The translations under genes and the position numbers were made by a program. Below are positions 9,301 through 17,123 of a DNA stretch of 64,000 bases, in pieces; within the stretch, counting starts at the first letter, position 1, and the number at the start of each line of letters is the position of its first letter. The stretch spans positions 10,864,001 to 10,928,000 of the forward strand of contig NC_021658.1 in assembly GCF_000418325.1 (NCBI RefSeq). The letters run 5' to 3'. Under the pieces are notes generated by a model. The model was given only the letters and a program-made list of their open reading frames with translations. It searched no databases and was not told where the DNA came from. The DNA is from Sorangium cellulosum So0157-2. Lineage in GTDB: Bacteria; Myxococcota_A; Polyangia; Polyangiales; Polyangiaceae.

Positions 9301-9621
9301 ATGCGCTCGCTTTTCGAGCAGGTGGTCGAGTGCTGCGGCCTCGCGCCCGCGTTCGCCAGGAAAATCATCCAGGAGGCGTGCGAGCGGAGCGGCGTCTCGC
9401 CGCCCGACGCGATGACGCCTGCCGATCTCATCCGTTCCCTCCCCCAGATCCGCCAGGCCCTCGGCGTTTTCCTCGAGCCCTCGGAGGTCGCGCTGAAGAC
9501 GGCCGCGATGCGCGCCCTCGTCAAGGGCTCCTGGCCGTCGATGTCCGCGGTCGTCCCCCCCGCCCAGAACCAGGACGGCCGGACACCTCAGGACGAGCCG
9601 AAGTCCAAATCGAGCTCGTAG
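9301..9621 (+). CDS. Small hypothetical protein
   Basis: The 106-residue product begins MRSLFEQVVECCGLAPAFAR and is predicted all-helical to about residue 80, ending in a polar Gln/Asp/Lys/Ser tail. GGGGGAA about 8 bases upstream of ATG 9301 is an acceptable ribosome site. Codon use and composition look genuine. No family is recognised. Its last 34 bases overlap the convergent GNAT gene tail to tail. Confidence 0.6.
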   Translation: MRSLFEQVVECCGLAPAFARKIIQEACERSGVSPPDAMTPADLIRSLPQIRQALGVFLEPSEVALKTAAMRALVKGSWPSMSAVVPPAQNQDGRTPQDEPKSKSSS

Positions 9622-10058
9622 AGCTCGTAGTGCGACCGCTTCATTCCGAGCGCGACATAGGTCGACTGCGCACGCGCGTTCGCGGTCTCCACGTAGAGGC
9701 GGATGCCGCATACGTCCCCCGCGTCCGCCGCCATCTCGTGGACTCGCCGGTACAGCGCCCGGAAGACCCCGCTGCGCCGCGCCGCGGGCGACACGTAGAC
9801 GGACTGGATCCACCAGAAAGTGCCGTTTCTCCAGTCACTCCATTCGTAGGTCACCATCAGCTGCCCAGCCACCTCGGAGGCGCGCTCGGCGACCAGATAG
9901 AACCCTTTTGTCGCATCCGCGATCAGCGCGGCGGCGCCGCGGAGGGTGGTGGCGGTGTCCAGCACCTTGCCCTCCGTCTCGAGCGCCATGGCCCGGTTGT
10001 TCGCCGCGATGAGCTCCACGTCGGCGGGCGCCGCCCGGCGGATCACGAGCGCTGTCAC
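9588..10058 (-). CDS. GNAT-family N-acetyltransferase
   Basis: The 156-residue protein has the GNAT layout: an N-terminal strand-helix ALVIRRAAPADVELIAANN, the central strand WWIQSVYVSPAARRSGVFRA carrying the acetyl-CoA loop (RRSGV in place of Q/RxxGxG/A), and the C-terminal TANARAQSTYVALGMKR motif. It should transfer an acetyl group from acetyl-CoA to an amine; the acceptor is unknown. The GTG start at 10058 gives the correct N-terminus. It is convergent with the small gene at 9301-9621 and overlaps it by 34 bases. Confidence 0.9.
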   Translation of the reverse strand: MTALVIRRAAPADVELIAANNRAMALETEGKVLDTATTLRGAAALIADATKGFYLVAERASEVAGQLMVTYEWSDWRNGTFWWIQSVYVSPAARRSGVFRALYRRVHEMAADAGDVCGIRLYVETANARAQSTYVALGMKRSHYELYELDLDFGSS

Positions 10059-10438
10059 AGGGCGACCCCCCGGCGGGGTTCGCGGCGGCGCCCTCCCGGC
10101 GCGGGAACGGAGGGCGGCCTGCCCGGGAGCTCGGGAGCGCGGCGTCGGCTCGACATGGCCGACCCCATACCGCGGACCGCGCGGCCGCTCAACCGCCGCG
10201 CCCCGATCCCGCGGCGAGCGCGCTGAACGCCGCGGCCACGGCGCCGCCGCGGCGCGTTATGTTTCGAAATGGGATCCTCCGCGTGAGCGGAGAGCGCTCG
10301 GGCGCACAGCGCGTGATCCATGGGCGGCTCGCGCGGGCGCGGCGCAGCCCGGCCGCCTCCTGCGCCGGCCGGCGGAGGTTGTGCTTCCCGCCCGATCGCG
10401 CGTACCCTCCGGGCGCCGCAGCCTCCGGAGGGTGCCCC
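10059..10438. other. Divergent intergenic region
   Basis: This gap between the GNAT gene (minus) and the acyltransferase gene (plus) must hold both promoters. The plus frame of the acyltransferase stays open back to 10259, but that 60-residue leader is Arg/Ala/Gly-rich and lacks a ribosome site. I see no convincing operator or gene. Confidence 0.5.
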
Positions 10439-12286
10439 TTGACACTGCTCGTCAGCGACTCGATTGCCCAGCGCGTCCAGCGGCTGGAGATCCCTTTCAA
10501 CAGCTTCGGGGTCGATCCTTACGGCATCTCCCGGAAGCACCTGGGCCTCTTCTTCTCTCTCCTCGACTTCTTCTATCATCATTATTTCTCGGTGGGCGTG
10601 ACGGGCATCGAGAACGTCCCCGCGCGCGGGCGCGCGATGCTCGTCGGCAACCACTCGGGCGGCGTCGCCATCGACGGGGCGATGGTGGTCGCGTCGATGT
10701 TCTTCGCGATGGATCCGCCGCGGCTGGCCGAGGGGATGGCGGAGAAATTCATCAATCGCCTCCCGTTCACCTCGCTCTGGTCGAGCCGCACAGGGCACTT
10801 CACCGGCCTCCCCGAGCACGCGAGCCGCCTGCTCGAGGACGAGCGGCTGCTCATGGTGTTCCCCGAGGGGGCGCGCGGCACCGCCAAGCTCTACAGCGAG
10901 CGCAACTCGCTCGTGCACTTCGGGTCGGGCTTCGTCCGGCTCGCCATGAAGACGGGCACGCCGATCATCCCGTTCGGCTTCGTCGGCGGCGGCGAGGCGG
11001 TGCCCACCGTCGCCAACTCGTACACGATCGGCCGGCTGTTCGGGGTGCCGTATATCCCGATCACGCCGTACCTCGTGCCGGCCCCGCTGCCGGTCCAGCT
11101 GGAGATCACCTATGGCGAGCCGATGACGTTCCCCGGCACCGGCGCGGAGGAAGACGAGGTGATCGCCGGCCACGTGGAGCAGGTGAAGGCGCGGATCGCC
11201 GAGCTCATCGAGGCGGGGCGGCGGCGCCGCCGCAGCAAGCTCGCGCTGGATCAGCGCGGCGCCGCGCCGCCCGCGCCCGCGTCGTCGCCCCGTCGCCCAG
11301 CCGCCCGCGCCCGCGTCGTCGCCCACGTCGTCGCCCACGTCGTCGAAGGAGCGCGCATGAGGGTCCTCATCCCTGGAATCACCGGCCAGCTCGGCCGCAT
11401 GGTCGCGGCGCGCCTCCTCGAGCAGGGGCACGAGGTGATCGGCATCGACCGCCGGCCCTGGGCGGACGCCCCGGCCGGCGTCGAGATGCACAACGTGGAT
11501 CTGCAGAAGCGCGCCGCCGAGGACGTGTTCCGCAAGAGCCGGCCCCAGGCCGTGATCCACATGGCGACCGTGACGCACCTCGTGGAGCAGACCGAGGAGC
11601 GGTATCGGATCAACCTCGGCGGCACGCGCGTCGTCTTCGACAACAGCCGCGCCTGCGGCGTCGAGCACGTGATCTTCGTCGGACGACACACGTATTACGG
11701 CGCTGGCCCCGAGTCGCCGCTCTACCACAAGGAAGAGGATCCGCCGATGGCGGTGTCCACCTTTCCCGAGCTCGCCGACCTCGTGGCCGCCGATCTGTAC
11801 GCCTGCACGGCGCTCTGGCGCGCCCCCGAGCTCTGCACGACCGTGCTCCGCATGTGCTACACGCTCGGCCCGACCGGCCACGGCACGCTGGCGAGCTTCA
11901 TCCGCGGGCCCCACGTCCCGTACGTCCTCGGGTTCGACCCGCTGTTCCAGTTCATGCACGAGCAGGACGTCGTGACCGCCATCTGCCTTTCGCTCGAGAA
12001 GCGCATCCGCGGCGTCTACAACGTCTCGGGTCCGCAGCCCGTGCCCCTGTCGCTCATCATCCGGGCGGCGGGACGGGTGGCGGTCCCCCTCCCCGAGTTC
12101 GTGCTGCGCAACGCGCTCGGCCGCTTCGGCCTGCCGAAGCTCCCGCGCGCGGCGCTGACCCACATCAAGTACCCCGTCGTCGTGGACAGCGCCGCCTTCC
12201 GCGCCGCCACCGGGTTCAAGCACGCCGTCGACGAGGCCCAGGCCGTCCGCGAGTACCGCGACGCGCACCCGGTCCCGGCGGGCTGA
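10439..12286 (+). CDS. PlsC-like acyltransferase joined in frame to an NAD-dependent epimerase/SDR
   Basis: TTG 10439 follows GGAGGG and starts a 615-residue frame. Residues about 1-250 are a lysophospholipid acyltransferase: NHSGGVAIDG in place of NHxxxxD (motif I) and FPEGARGT (motif III), with glycerolipid or hydrophobic acyl acceptors expected at the membrane. A low-complexity Arg/Ala/Pro linker follows, then a Rossmann SDR from residue 307 (MRVLIPGITGQLG). No stop separates the halves, yet a perfect GAAGGAG lies 6 bases before the internal ATG at 11357. It may be a fusion, two genes whose intervening stop was lost, or both products may be made. Confidence 0.8.
   Translation: MTLLVSDSIAQRVQRLEIPFNSFGVDPYGISRKHLGLFFSLLDFFYHHYFSVGVTGIENVPARGRAMLVGNHSGGVAIDGAMVVASMFFAMDPPRLAEGMAEKFINRLPFTSLWSSRTGHFTGLPEHASRLLEDERLLMVFPEGARGTAKLYSERNSLVHFGSGFVRLAMKTGTPIIPFGFVGGGEAVPTVANSYTIGRLFGVPYIPITPYLVPAPLPVQLEITYGEPMTFPGTGAEEDEVIAGHVEQVKARIAELIEAGRRRRRSKLALDQRGAAPPAPASSPRRPAARARVVAHVVAHVVEGARMRVLIPGITGQLGRMVAARLLEQGHEVIGIDRRPWADAPAGVEMHNVDLQKRAAEDVFRKSRPQAVIHMATVTHLVEQTEERYRINLGGTRVVFDNSRACGVEHVIFVGRHTYYGAGPESPLYHKEEDPPMAVSTFPELADLVAADLYACTALWRAPELCTTVLRMCYTLGPTGHGTLASFIRGPHVPYVLGFDPLFQFMHEQDVVTAICLSLEKRIRGVYNVSGPQPVPLSLIIRAAGRVAVPLPEFVLRNALGRFGLPKLPRAALTHIKYPVVVDSAAFRAATGFKHAVDEAQAVREYRDAHPVPAG
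11357..12286 (+). CDS. NAD-dependent epimerase/dehydratase (SDR), internal start
   Basis: This start, preceded by GAAGGAG, would release a free 309-residue extended-type SDR. The GxxGxxG nucleotide loop is GITGQLG (residues 7-13) and ID at the end of beta-2 (IGIDRR) suggests NAD. The later segment HTYYGAGPES resembles the SDR substrate loop. The usual YxxxK is not obvious: the position reads DLYACTALWR with no lysine, so catalysis may be altered. The C-terminus matches complex I/epimerase-like SDRs only loosely. Neighbours suggest envelope or lipid work. Confidence 0.6.
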   Translation: MRVLIPGITGQLGRMVAARLLEQGHEVIGIDRRPWADAPAGVEMHNVDLQKRAAEDVFRKSRPQAVIHMATVTHLVEQTEERYRINLGGTRVVFDNSRACGVEHVIFVGRHTYYGAGPESPLYHKEEDPPMAVSTFPELADLVAADLYACTALWRAPELCTTVLRMCYTLGPTGHGTLASFIRGPHVPYVLGFDPLFQFMHEQDVVTAICLSLEKRIRGVYNVSGPQPVPLSLIIRAAGRVAVPLPEFVLRNALGRFGLPKLPRAALTHIKYPVVVDSAAFRAATGFKHAVDEAQAVREYRDAHPVPAG

Positions 12287-12323
12287 CCCTGAACCGTCCG
12301 GAGATCGCCCTTAGGAGGTTCCG

Positions 12324-13889
12324 ATGTTGTCCGACAAGGTCAAGCAGTTCGCGCCGGCCACGCTCACCGCGGACGTCAGCGCGCTCCCCGAGCCCGAGCG
12401 GAGGGCGCTCGGCAAGCTCATCGAGGCCTCGCGACGGCTCGATCCCGTGTTCGACCGCCAGGCCTACGCCGGGAACCCCGAGCTCCGCGAGCGGCTCGTC
12501 GCGGAGACGACCCCGGAAGGCCGGGACAGGCTCGCCTATTTCGACATCATGCGGGGCCCGTGGGACAGGCAGGATCACCACCGCCCCTTCGCCATCGACA
12601 GGCCTCGCCCGCCCGGCGCCGGCTTCTACCCGGAAGATCTCTCGGCCGACGAGCTCCGCGCGTGGATCGACCGGCACCCGCGCGACAAGGAGGCCTTCGA
12701 GGGCCTGTTCACGCTCATCCGCCGCGACCAGGGCGGGCTCGTCGCGGTGCCGTACAGCCAGGCCTACGCGGCGTGGCTCGGCCCCGCCGGCGCGCTCCTC
12801 GAGGAGGCGGCGGCGCTCACGGCGAACGAGAGCCTGCGCAGGTTCCTGAGGTCCCGGGCCGCGGCGTTCCGGTCGGACGACTACTACGCCTCCGACAAGG
12901 ACTGGATGGACCTCGACAGCCCGGTCGAGGTGACCATCGGCCCCTACGAGACCTACGAGGACGAGCTGCTCGGCCTCAAGGCCTCGTTCGAGGCGTTCGT
13001 CACGGTGAGCGACCCGGAGGCCTCCCGGAGGCTCTCCAAGTACAAGGAGCTCCTCCCGGAGATGGAGCGCAACCTGCCCATCCCCGACGAGGTGAAGACC
13101 CAGCGCGGCGGAGAGAGCCCCATCCAGGTGGTGGACCTGGTCTTCAGCGCCGGCGACGCCCGCAAATCGGTCCAGACGATCGCGTTCAACCTGCCGAACG
13201 ACGAGCGCGTCCGCGCCGAGAAGGGCGCCAAGAAGGTCCTGCTCCGCAACGTCATCGAGACGAAGTTCGAGCTGATCATGCGGCCCATCGCCGAGCGCAT
13301 CCTCGACCCGGCGCAGCTCGCGCACCTGTCCGCCGACGCGTTCTTCAACGAGACGCTCTTCCACGAGCTCTCGCACAGCCTGGGCCCGGCGTTCACGCGG
13401 GCCTCCGGAGAGCGGGTCGAGGTGCGGCTCGCGCTCGGCGCGGCCTACTCGGCCATCGAGGAGGCCAAGGCCGACGTGATGGGCGCCTACAACGTCCTCT
13501 TCATGATCCAGCGAGGCCACTTCGCCGGAGACTTCCGGGAGAAGCTCCTCGTCTCCTACTTCGCGGGGCTCTTCCGGAGCACCCGCTTCGGCGTGGCCGA
13601 GGCGCACGGCAAGGGCGCCGCGCTCCAGATCAACCGCTTCCTCGAGGAGGGCGCCGCCCGCTTCGACCCGGCGACCCGGCGCTTCACGGTCGACGCCGCG
13701 GAGCTCGAGGCCGCCATCGCCCGCCTCGTGCGCGATCTCTGCCTCGTGCAGCACCGCGGCGACAAGCAAGCCGCCGGCGAGCTCCTCGCGCGGTACGGCG
13801 ACGTCTCGGAGCCCATGCGGCAGGCGCTCGGCGGCCTCGAGGGGATCCCGATCGACATCCGGCCGATCTACCCGCTCGCCGGCGAGTGA
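12324..13889 (+). CDS. M49-like (dipeptidyl-peptidase III-type) metallopeptidase
   Basis: The 521-residue protein starts at ATG 12324 after a near-perfect AGGAGG. Zinc-binding motifs are H347-ELS-H351, followed by GP, and E379-E380-AKAD. These correspond to the short HExxH and EEAKAD forms seen in the M49-like C-terminal half of plant NUDT3, rather than the HExxGH of classical DPP III. The preceding ETYEDELLGLKASFEAFV block is also conserved in that group. It presumably cleaves dipeptides from peptide N-termini. No signal peptide is visible, so it is cytosolic. It ends 18 bases from a convergent gene. Confidence 0.85.
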   Translation: MLSDKVKQFAPATLTADVSALPEPERRALGKLIEASRRLDPVFDRQAYAGNPELRERLVAETTPEGRDRLAYFDIMRGPWDRQDHHRPFAIDRPRPPGAGFYPEDLSADELRAWIDRHPRDKEAFEGLFTLIRRDQGGLVAVPYSQAYAAWLGPAGALLEEAAALTANESLRRFLRSRAAAFRSDDYYASDKDWMDLDSPVEVTIGPYETYEDELLGLKASFEAFVTVSDPEASRRLSKYKELLPEMERNLPIPDEVKTQRGGESPIQVVDLVFSAGDARKSVQTIAFNLPNDERVRAEKGAKKVLLRNVIETKFELIMRPIAERILDPAQLAHLSADAFFNETLFHELSHSLGPAFTRASGERVEVRLALGAAYSAIEEAKADVMGAYNVLFMIQRGHFAGDFREKLLVSYFAGLFRSTRFGVAEAHGKGAALQINRFLEEGAARFDPATRRFTVDAAELEAAIARLVRDLCLVQHRGDKQAAGELLARYGDVSEPMRQALGGLEGIPIDIRPIYPLAGE

Positions 13890-13907
13890 GCCGCCGGCGC
13901 GCGGCGC

Positions 13908-15635
13908 TTACGGCCCGAGCTGGACGAGGAACGCGTCGGCGGCGCCGCCGCTCGCGATCGCGCCGATCCCGAGATCGAGGCCGCCGTCGAAGCGCCCGGT
14001 CACCCAGCTGTGGCCGAGGCGATCGACGGCGACGGACGCGCCCTGCTGCTCGCTCGAGTCGCCGAACGAGCGCAGCCACATCGGGTCGCTGGCCGGGGCG
14101 AGCTTCATCACGAACGCGTCGGAGGCGCCCGTGGCCGAGCGCACCCTGTCGCCGAGCTCGATGGTCCCCCTGAACCAGCCGGTCACGACGATGTTGCCGG
14201 CCAGATCGGTCGCGACCGAGGCGCCCTCCTGGTCGGCGTCGTCGCCGAAGTCCTCGCACCACTGGAGGACGCCGTTCTCGTCGAGCCGGATGACGAGGAT
14301 GTCCTTGTCGCCCGCGCTCGTGCGCACCGACTCGCCGACGGTGACCGAGCTGCGGAACGAGCCGGTCACGACGACGTTGCCCGCGCCGTCGACCGCGACG
14401 CCGAGCGCATCGGCAGAGTTTGTCGCGTTGGCCGACTTGCTCCAGACGTGGTCGCCCGACGGGTCGAGCTTCGCGATGAACAGGTCGTTCTTGGCGTCGG
14501 TGGAGAGCCCGTTCCCGTAGCCCCCGAAGTCGACGCTCCCGGCGAAGCGGCCGACGAGGACGATGTTGCCATGGCCGTCGACGGCGACGCCGGTGCCGGC
14601 CTGGTCCGCGGCGTCGCCGAACTGCCTGGCCCAGCAGACGTTGCCGGCGGCGTCGAGCTTGGCGAGGAACACGTCGCTCTTGCCCTGGCTCTTCAGGAGA
14701 AAGCGCTCGCCGTGGCTGTTCTCGCCGAAGTCGAGCGTGCTCCGGAACTCGCCGGTGACGTACGCGTTCCCCGCCTCGTCCACGGCGACGGCCGTCGCGC
14801 GCTGGGTGTCGTTGTCGCCGAAGCGCCGGCTGAACTGGTGCGCCCCGGAGGCGTCGAACCGCGCCACGACGACGTCGGGGCGGCGGCCGTGGCCCTCGCG
14901 CAGGCCGCCGCCGAAATTGACGTCGCCCGACGCGCTGCCCGCGAGCACCACGTCGCCGCCCGGGGCGAGCGCGACCCCCTGCGCGACGGTGTCCGCGAAG
15001 CGGCGGCCGAACCGGAAGCGCCCTTCGCGCGTGGAGACGTCGCGGGAGAACGAGACGAGGAAGGCGTCCGGCTCGGCGAGCGAGCCGAGCTCGTCCGACG
15101 GGCCCGCGCCGAGATCGGTGCTGCCGGAGGCCGACCCGACCACCACGACGGCGCTCTCGGCGACGGCGACGCCGAGGCCTTGCTGCGCGCCGGTGCCGCC
15201 CAGCGCGACGCTCTGCACGGGATCGCCGGTGCACGCCCGCCCGTCGCAGTTCTCGTCCGCGCCCGTGCAGCTCTCGAACGCGGGCAGCACCTGGCCGACG
15301 CAGGCGCCGGCGTCCGTCCCGTCGTCGTTGCACGTGGCGACGCCGGCCGCGCAGGGGCCGACGCCCTCGGTGCCCCGCGGCCCCGCGTAGCAGGCCGTCG
15401 CGACGCCGGGGGTGCAGACCTCCGGGCTCGCGCCGCCCCCGCCGGTCCCGCCGGGGCCGGACCCGCCGGCGCCGAACCCGCCGGCGCCGCCCCCGCCGGC
15501 GCCGCCTCCCCCCTCGCTGACCGGGTCCGCCGCGACGTCGGGGAACGGCGCGATGAAGGCGCACGCGCCCACCCCGGTGCAGGCCAGGGCGAGCGCCGCG
15601 ACGGCGCCCCTTCCGAGGCGGCGCGCGCGGCTCAC
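13908..15635 (-). CDS. Beta-propeller-like repeat lipoprotein with Cys-rich myxobacterial motif
   Basis: GTG 15635 overlaps the upstream TGA as GTGA, giving 575 residues. The signal peptide ends in TGVGAC, a plausible lipobox. A Gly-rich linker follows, then the Cys pattern CTPGVATACYAGPRGTEG...DENCDG common in myxobacterial surface proteins. From about residue 140 to the end there are roughly eight repeats of the SBBP/delta-60 kind, each with GVAVD..GNVVVTG-type cores and DAFLVKLD-type ends. These usually form a beta-propeller on the cell surface. Function is unknown. It is translationally coupled to the TPR/PEGA gene. Confidence 0.88.
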   Translation of the reverse strand: MSRARRLGRGAVAALALACTGVGACAFIAPFPDVAADPVSEGGGGAGGGGAGGFGAGGSGPGGTGGGGASPEVCTPGVATACYAGPRGTEGVGPCAAGVATCNDDGTDAGACVGQVLPAFESCTGADENCDGRACTGDPVQSVALGGTGAQQGLGVAVAESAVVVVGSASGSTDLGAGPSDELGSLAEPDAFLVSFSRDVSTREGRFRFGRRFADTVAQGVALAPGGDVVLAGSASGDVNFGGGLREGHGRRPDVVVARFDASGAHQFSRRFGDNDTQRATAVAVDEAGNAYVTGEFRSTLDFGENSHGERFLLKSQGKSDVFLAKLDAAGNVCWARQFGDAADQAGTGVAVDGHGNIVLVGRFAGSVDFGGYGNGLSTDAKNDLFIAKLDPSGDHVWSKSANATNSADALGVAVDGAGNVVVTGSFRSSVTVGESVRTSAGDKDILVIRLDENGVLQWCEDFGDDADQEGASVATDLAGNIVVTGWFRGTIELGDRVRSATGASDAFVMKLAPASDPMWLRSFGDSSEQQGASVAVDRLGHSWVTGRFDGGLDLGIGAIASGGAADAFLVQLGP

Positions 15636-16837
15636 AGCGCTCCCTGCACGGCGACGCCGGCGCCGTCCGCGCCGACCCACGGCGAGAGCGCCGTCAGGCC
15701 GGGGGCGCGCGGCGCGGGCAAAGGCCGCGGACCCGCGGCGTGCTCGGGCGCCGCGCGCGGCGACGGGGAGGTCCAGAAGAGGTACGCGGCGAAGCCGCCC
15801 GCGACGAGGGCCGCCCCGGTGAGCGCCGTGCTCGTGACGGCGAGCGCCTGCCCGCGATCGCGCAGCGCCTGCCGCTCGGCCATCGAGCCCGGGGCGGGGT
15901 TGTCGTTCTTCTTCAGGAAGGTGTGCCGCACGTCGTAGGCCATCGCGCCCGTGACCACGGCGGCGGCGCCGAGCGCGGCCGCCGCCCCCAGGACGGCCAC
16001 GGGCGGGACGCTCGCGCCCGGCGCGGGCGCGCGGGGCGGCGCGGGGCGAGCCGGCGCGATCGGCCGCAAGGCCGCGAGCGCTCGCTTGCGGCCGAGCTCG
16101 GCCTGCAGCTCGACGACGGCGCCCGTCTCGGCCTGCACCGTGGCCTCGAAGCGCTCTGCGTAATTTCCGGCGCTCACGGCGATCCGCCGCGCCCCGGGGC
16201 TCACGAGGATGGCCGCGCCGACGAGCGCCGGGTGGATCGGCTCGCCGTCGATCTCGACGCGCACACCGGTCGCGTCCTCGGGCAGCTGCAGGACGATCTG
16301 CGACGTCTTCGCGCGGAGCTTCTCGATGCGTGACCGCGACTCCCTGGCGAGCGCGAGCTCCTTCCGCGCGGTCGCGCCGGACGTGGCGAGCTCAAACGCG
16401 TTGAGCGCCTCGACGACGTGGCCGAGCGCCTCGTGACAGACGCCGAGGTGGTACCAGAGCGGCGGTGACACGACGATCTTGCTGATGCGCTCGTAAATCT
16501 CGAGCGCTTCCGCCCATCGTCCCTGGTCCTCCGCGGCGAGGCCGAGCGAGAAGAGGTGCCGCGCGGACGCGAGCTCCGCGGCGCTCGGCTGCCGCGGCGC
16601 GGCGGAAGCCGAGGTGTCGCCCGCGACCGCGCCCGGCTGCCGCGGCGCGGCGGAAGCCGCCGTGTCGCCCGCGACCGCCCCCGGCTGCCGCGGCGCGGCG
16701 GAAGTCGCCGTGTCGCCCGCGACCACGCCGGGCGCAACGCGCTCGGCCCCCTCCGGGGAAGGATCGGCGAACGCAGCCGGACCGACGCCGACCACGGCGA
16801 AGAATACCACTCCGCCGATGGTGATCCGATGCTCCAC
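15632..16837 (-). CDS. Exported TPR/PEGA-like protein
   Basis: GTG 16837 is preceded by AAGGAGG at good spacing, so an upstream in-frame TTG is rejected. The protein (401 residues) has a signal peptide (IGGVVFFAVVGVGPAAFA) and three 16-residue repeats of the type GAVAGDTAASAAPRQP. TPR-like helices follow (LFSLGLAAEDQGRWAEALEIY), then a PEGA-like beta region (RVEIDGEPIHPALVG). Two hydrophobic helices come near the C-terminus. This architecture is frequent in Sorangium-type genomes next to Ser/Thr kinases, one of which diverges from it here. Role unknown; envelope location inferred. Confidence 0.8.
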   Translation of the reverse strand: MEHRITIGGVVFFAVVGVGPAAFADPSPEGAERVAPGVVAGDTATSAAPRQPGAVAGDTAASAAPRQPGAVAGDTSASAAPRQPSAAELASARHLFSLGLAAEDQGRWAEALEIYERISKIVVSPPLWYHLGVCHEALGHVVEALNAFELATSGATARKELALARESRSRIEKLRAKTSQIVLQLPEDATGVRVEIDGEPIHPALVGAAILVSPGARRIAVSAGNYAERFEATVQAETGAVVELQAELGRKRALAALRPIAPARPAPPRAPAPGASVPPVAVLGAAAALGAAAVVTGAMAYDVRHTFLKKNDNPAPGSMAERQALRDRGQALAVTSTALTGAALVAGGFAAYLFWTSPSPRAAPEHAAGPRPLPAPRAPGLTALSPWVGADGAGVAVQGAL

Positions 16838-16950
16838 CCACGCCTCCTTCCTCAACGAAGCGATAGAGGCAATCTAACCGTACTCATGCTGGCCGATTCT
16901 CGACAACTGGAAAATTGTTTGAGATTGGTTCCCGATCCTGGAACGCTCTG

Positions 16951-17070
16951 GCATCGCCCGAGGCATCGCCCGAGGCATCGCCCGAGGCATCGCCCGAGGC
17001 ATCGCCCGAGGCATCGCCCGAGGCATCGCCCGAGGCATCGCCCGAGGCATCGCCCGAGGCATCGCCCGTG
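16951..17070. repeat. Ten 12-bp tandem repeats
   Basis: GCATCGCCCGAG repeats exactly every 12 bases from 16951 to 17059 (ten copies). It lies in the gap between the TPR/PEGA gene (minus) and the Ser/Thr kinase (plus), directly upstream of the kinase. Open frames over it (ASPE or MPRA repeats) are artefacts of the period. The core CATCGCC also occurs in the 19-bp array upstream of the other kinase. Confidence 0.95.
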
Positions 17071-17123
17071 AGAGCTTCAGCGTGGTCGGATTCACGACGA
17101 CACAGGAGTCGCAGGTACGAGCT

